Part shown: positions 40,122 to 41,400 of the stretch, in pieces
Layout: every line of letters starts with the position of its first letter
Numbering within the stretch: the stretch's first letter is position 1
Assembly: GCF_001434575.1 (NCBI RefSeq)
Contig: NZ_AZDA01000128.1
Span: forward strand, 1 to 41,400
Direction: 5' to 3'
From: Loigolactobacillus bifermentans DSM 20003
Lineage (GTDB): Bacteria > Bacillota > Bacilli > Lactobacillales > Lactobacillaceae
Length of the DNA: 41,400 nt
Position numbers and translations under genes: made by a program
The notes under the pieces: model-generated
What the model was told of the DNA's origin: nothing
Seen by the model: only the letters and a program-made list of their open reading frames with translations
The model's database searches: none

Positions 40122-40366
40122 ATTCAATATTTAACACGTCGCGATGTGTGTCGGTCACTAACAACCACAAAGTCAGCGTACCGCAGTAACGCGATAGCGC
40201 AATAACCAATCGCCGCCACTAACACGCAATTCACGATTGCCTTTTAAGGTGTGCTCTCGATACGCATATCGTTTTTCAAGATTATTTGTCGTAATTGTAT
40301 ACAATACCAACCTAGCTGCGCCTCTACGCTACATTGCACGTGCCTGTTTTTTAAACAGTTTTGCTT
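40122..40366 (-). pseudogene. Decayed YafQ/RelE-family toxin
   Basis: One minus frame reads KRYAYREHTLKGNRELRVSG then GDWLLRYRV before a stop at about 40170, which matches the YRDHxLKGN...DWLLIYRI core of YafQ toxins. The next bases read LLVTDTHRDVL in another frame, matching the LVRTGTHSDLF ending, so a frameshift separates them. The N-terminal part (FKKQARAM, stop) is also interrupted. It directly follows a DinJ-like remnant, confirming a former toxin-antitoxin pair. Confidence 0.65.
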
Positions 40367-40522
40367 GCCCAATCTTCACGTTGGGTTAAATCCTTAAAAC
40401 AGTCATTGACGCTTTGGAAACTATTATAGTCACCACGTTTTATTTCATTATGAGCTTGTAATGTTGCCTTATCCAATGGATCGCAATTGCTTTTTTTAAT
40501 CAATATTAATTGCTGTCATCAT
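40351..40522 (-). pseudogene. Decayed DinJ/RelB-family antitoxin
   Basis: From ATG at 40522 the frame reads MMTAINID then a stop, the usual MTAINIR opening of DinJ/RelB antitoxins. In another frame follows KATLQAHNEIKRGDYNSFQS and VNDCFKDL, the typical last helix with SVNDCFKDL like SVDDLFEDL. The total of about 57 codons is far below the usual 85-95, so the middle has been deleted and shifted. Confidence 0.6.
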
Positions 40523-40789
40523 TGTATCGCCCCCAATACTTTGCATATTAGCTATCCAAATCAACCACCTATTGATCGAAATTATCTAACGCCTTAAACC
40601 CAATTTGATCACGTTTTGATCTGACACGGCTATTATTACAACCCACTAACACAAAGTCAACCGGCTACGCGAACATCCGTTTGAAAATGAGTTGTGTAAC
40701 GCTTGGCAATTCACTGACCAGCCCTATAAAATAAATTTCAAAACTATTTTTTAAATTTTTCAGTATTATTTTGCGTATCAACCGCAAGC
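40523..40789. other. Degenerate stretch
   Basis: No intact gene. On the minus strand VDFVLVGCNNSRVRSKR is readable near 40595-40660. CACTAAC and CACAAAGTCA recur in the same order in the toxin remnant (about 40156-40174) and here (about 40650-40667), hinting at a duplicated remnant. Confidence 0.3.
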
Positions 40790-40820
40790 AAAAACCACCA
40801 TTCACAGCGAATGGTGGTTT
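40790..40820 (-). terminator. Terminator of the surface-protein remnant
   Basis: AAACCACCATTC (40792-40803), 5-nt loop, GAATGGTGGTTT (40809-40820), T run on the minus strand. Confidence 0.75.
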
Positions 40821-40825
40821 CACAG

Positions 40826-40933
40826 TTAGTTTGATTTTCGGGTCAAGGCTTTGCCGAGCGTTGTGCCAATTGCCAACAAGCCTAAGCCGATCATCGTTAG
40901 CAACGACGATTTTGTCTCATCTGTTTGCTACAA
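40826..40933 (-). pseudogene. C-terminal remnant of an LPXTG surface protein
   Basis: The minus frame from 40933 reads L, stop, QTDET, then KSSLLTMIGLGLLAIGTT and LGKALTRKSN before a stop. This is a sortase tail: LPXTG-like motif (LPQTGDE degenerated to L-stop-QTDE), hydrophobic helix, basic end. The Pro codon became a stop and the Gly codon is missing. Nothing of the exported protein remains upstream, where the csbD promoter now lies. Confidence 0.6.
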
Positions 40934-40941
40934 CACATTGC

Positions 40942-40971
40942 TTGAATCCTAGACTTGACGCTTGTTACAAT
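40942..40971 (+). promoter_or_regulatory. Promoter of the csbD-like gene
   Basis: TTGAAT (40942-40947), 18-bp spacer, TACAAT (40966-40971). Confidence 0.5.
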
Positions 40972-41001
40972 AACAGTATTCCTAGGAAAGGTGGTTCAAA
41001 C

Positions 41002-41208
41002 ATGACCGAAAACGAAAAATTTGAGAGCCAAAAGGACCAACTTGCCGGCAAAGCGAAGGAAGCCGGCGGCAAGCTCACCGACGACAAAGAACTTGAAGCG
41101 GAAGGCAAAACCCAAAGCACTGCTGGGAAAGCCAAGGAAAAGTTAGCGGACGCCAAAGAAACAGCCAAAGGCGCCGTGGACGAACTGAAACGGAAACTCA
41201 AAGACTGA
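41002..41208 (+). CDS. CsbD-family stress protein
   Basis: A 68-residue, highly charged protein of Lys, Glu, Ala, Gly and Asp. KDQLAGKAKEAGGKLTDD then AEGKTQSTAGKAKEKL are the two CsbD repeats. Such proteins are induced by general stress in Bacilli; the mechanism is unknown. The ATG at 41002 follows GAAAGGTGG; a longer in-frame extension to 40771 crosses the surface-protein remnant and is rejected. Confidence 0.88.
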   Translation: MTENEKFESQKDQLAGKAKEAGGKLTDDKELEAEGKTQSTAGKAKEKLADAKETAKGAVDELKRKLKD

Positions 41209-41214
41209 TTCAAA

Positions 41215-41252
41215 AAAGCACCTTATCCTGTGTGGGCGATAAGGTGTTTTTT
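41215..41252 (+). terminator. Terminator of the csbD-like gene
   Basis: CACCTTATC (41219-41227) pairs with GATAAGGTG (41238-41246), then TTTTTT. Confidence 0.8.
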
Positions 41253-41400
41253 GGTGGGCACTGTGAACTGCCTAGGATTTTACAATAAACGGTATTGTGT
41301 GATTGTTTGTGTTTTTATTAATATTCTGCGCAATTTTCTATTTCTAAGCCTGAATTATGCATATCTTTTCCTAAACCTTAACGAGAATGCTGCTACACCA

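Noticed and set aside
40771-41001. 77-codon N-terminal extension of the CsbD-like protein
   Set aside because: It crosses a terminator, the LPXTG remnant and the promoter; the CsbD family begins at the ATG at 41002 with a good ribosome binding site.
1-41400. CRISPR arrays, tRNA genes, intact transposases or prophage genes
   Set aside because: None seen: no regular direct repeats with spacers, no recognisable tRNA cloverleaf, and no transposase or phage structural proteins in any frame.

Overview
The window looks like a chromosomal segment of a lactic acid bacterium (Lactobacillales, most likely Lactobacillaceae). The evidence is the Gram-positive -35/-10 promoters, AAGGAGG-type ribosome binding sites, CcpA (cre) boxes, a T-box leader, a fused solute-binding/permease transporter, a succinate-semialdehyde dehydrogenase, a GlpF aquaporin, and an rRNA leader sequence with the usual Bacilli motif at the left edge. 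No ribosomal or tRNA gene lies inside the window and no intact insertion sequence was seen.

Layout. 1-290: three tandem minus-strand promoters about 95 bp apart and the start of an rRNA leader, so a 16S gene should lie just left of base 1. 290-890: AT-rich, no clear gene. 897-1628: Fic protein with an N-terminal inhibitory motif. 1677-1773: a possible small RNA with its own promoter and terminator. 1765-4760 (minus): LysR regulator followed by an SDR, cupin, CMD-family and flavodoxin gene cluster, with a dyad operator between regulator and cluster. 5010-6794: membrane GGDEF-EAL protein with an altered EAL site. 6890-12595 (minus): GlnP-like transporter, aldehyde dehydrogenase, aldo/keto reductase with a YczE-like membrane protein, and GlpF; the aldehyde dehydrogenase and glpF promoters both carry a cre box in the spacer.

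12863-14575: a preQ1-I-like leader, a nucleoside hydrolase and an ECF-type S-component, overlapping by ATGA; together they suggest queuosine/queuine salvage. 14683-15805: alkylation repair pair (Ogt plus an HhH-GPD glycosylase). 15898-17351: membrane-anchored Mrr-like nuclease and a methyltransferase. 17363-17518: two strong inverted repeats. 17599-19651: LmrA/YxaF-type TetR and DHA2 efflux pump. 20033-22119: AEC transporter, then a MarR-YitT operon with its own dyad operator. 22213-23668: two small secreted proteins, one behind a PerR/Fur-like box, and a frameshifted membrane gene. 23899-29162 (minus): methionine aminopeptidase, quinone oxidoreductase with a His-rich small protein, EamA exporter, AraC regulator and an SDR.

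29457-31382: low-complexity lipoprotein and a protein that resembles an AAA/OLD-type ATPase but has lost its ATPase motifs. 31524-33135: alpha/beta hydrolase and divergent TetR. 33213-34925: short leader ORF and APC permease. 35606-38937: the most distinctive unit, a valine-type T-box leader controlling two isocitrate lyase/PEP mutase superfamily proteins (one apparently active, one lacking catalytic residues) and an MFS transporter. 39078-40073: unknown protein. 40122-40933: gene graveyard with a decayed DinJ/YafQ toxin-antitoxin module and the tail of an LPXTG surface protein. 41002-41208: CsbD-like stress protein.
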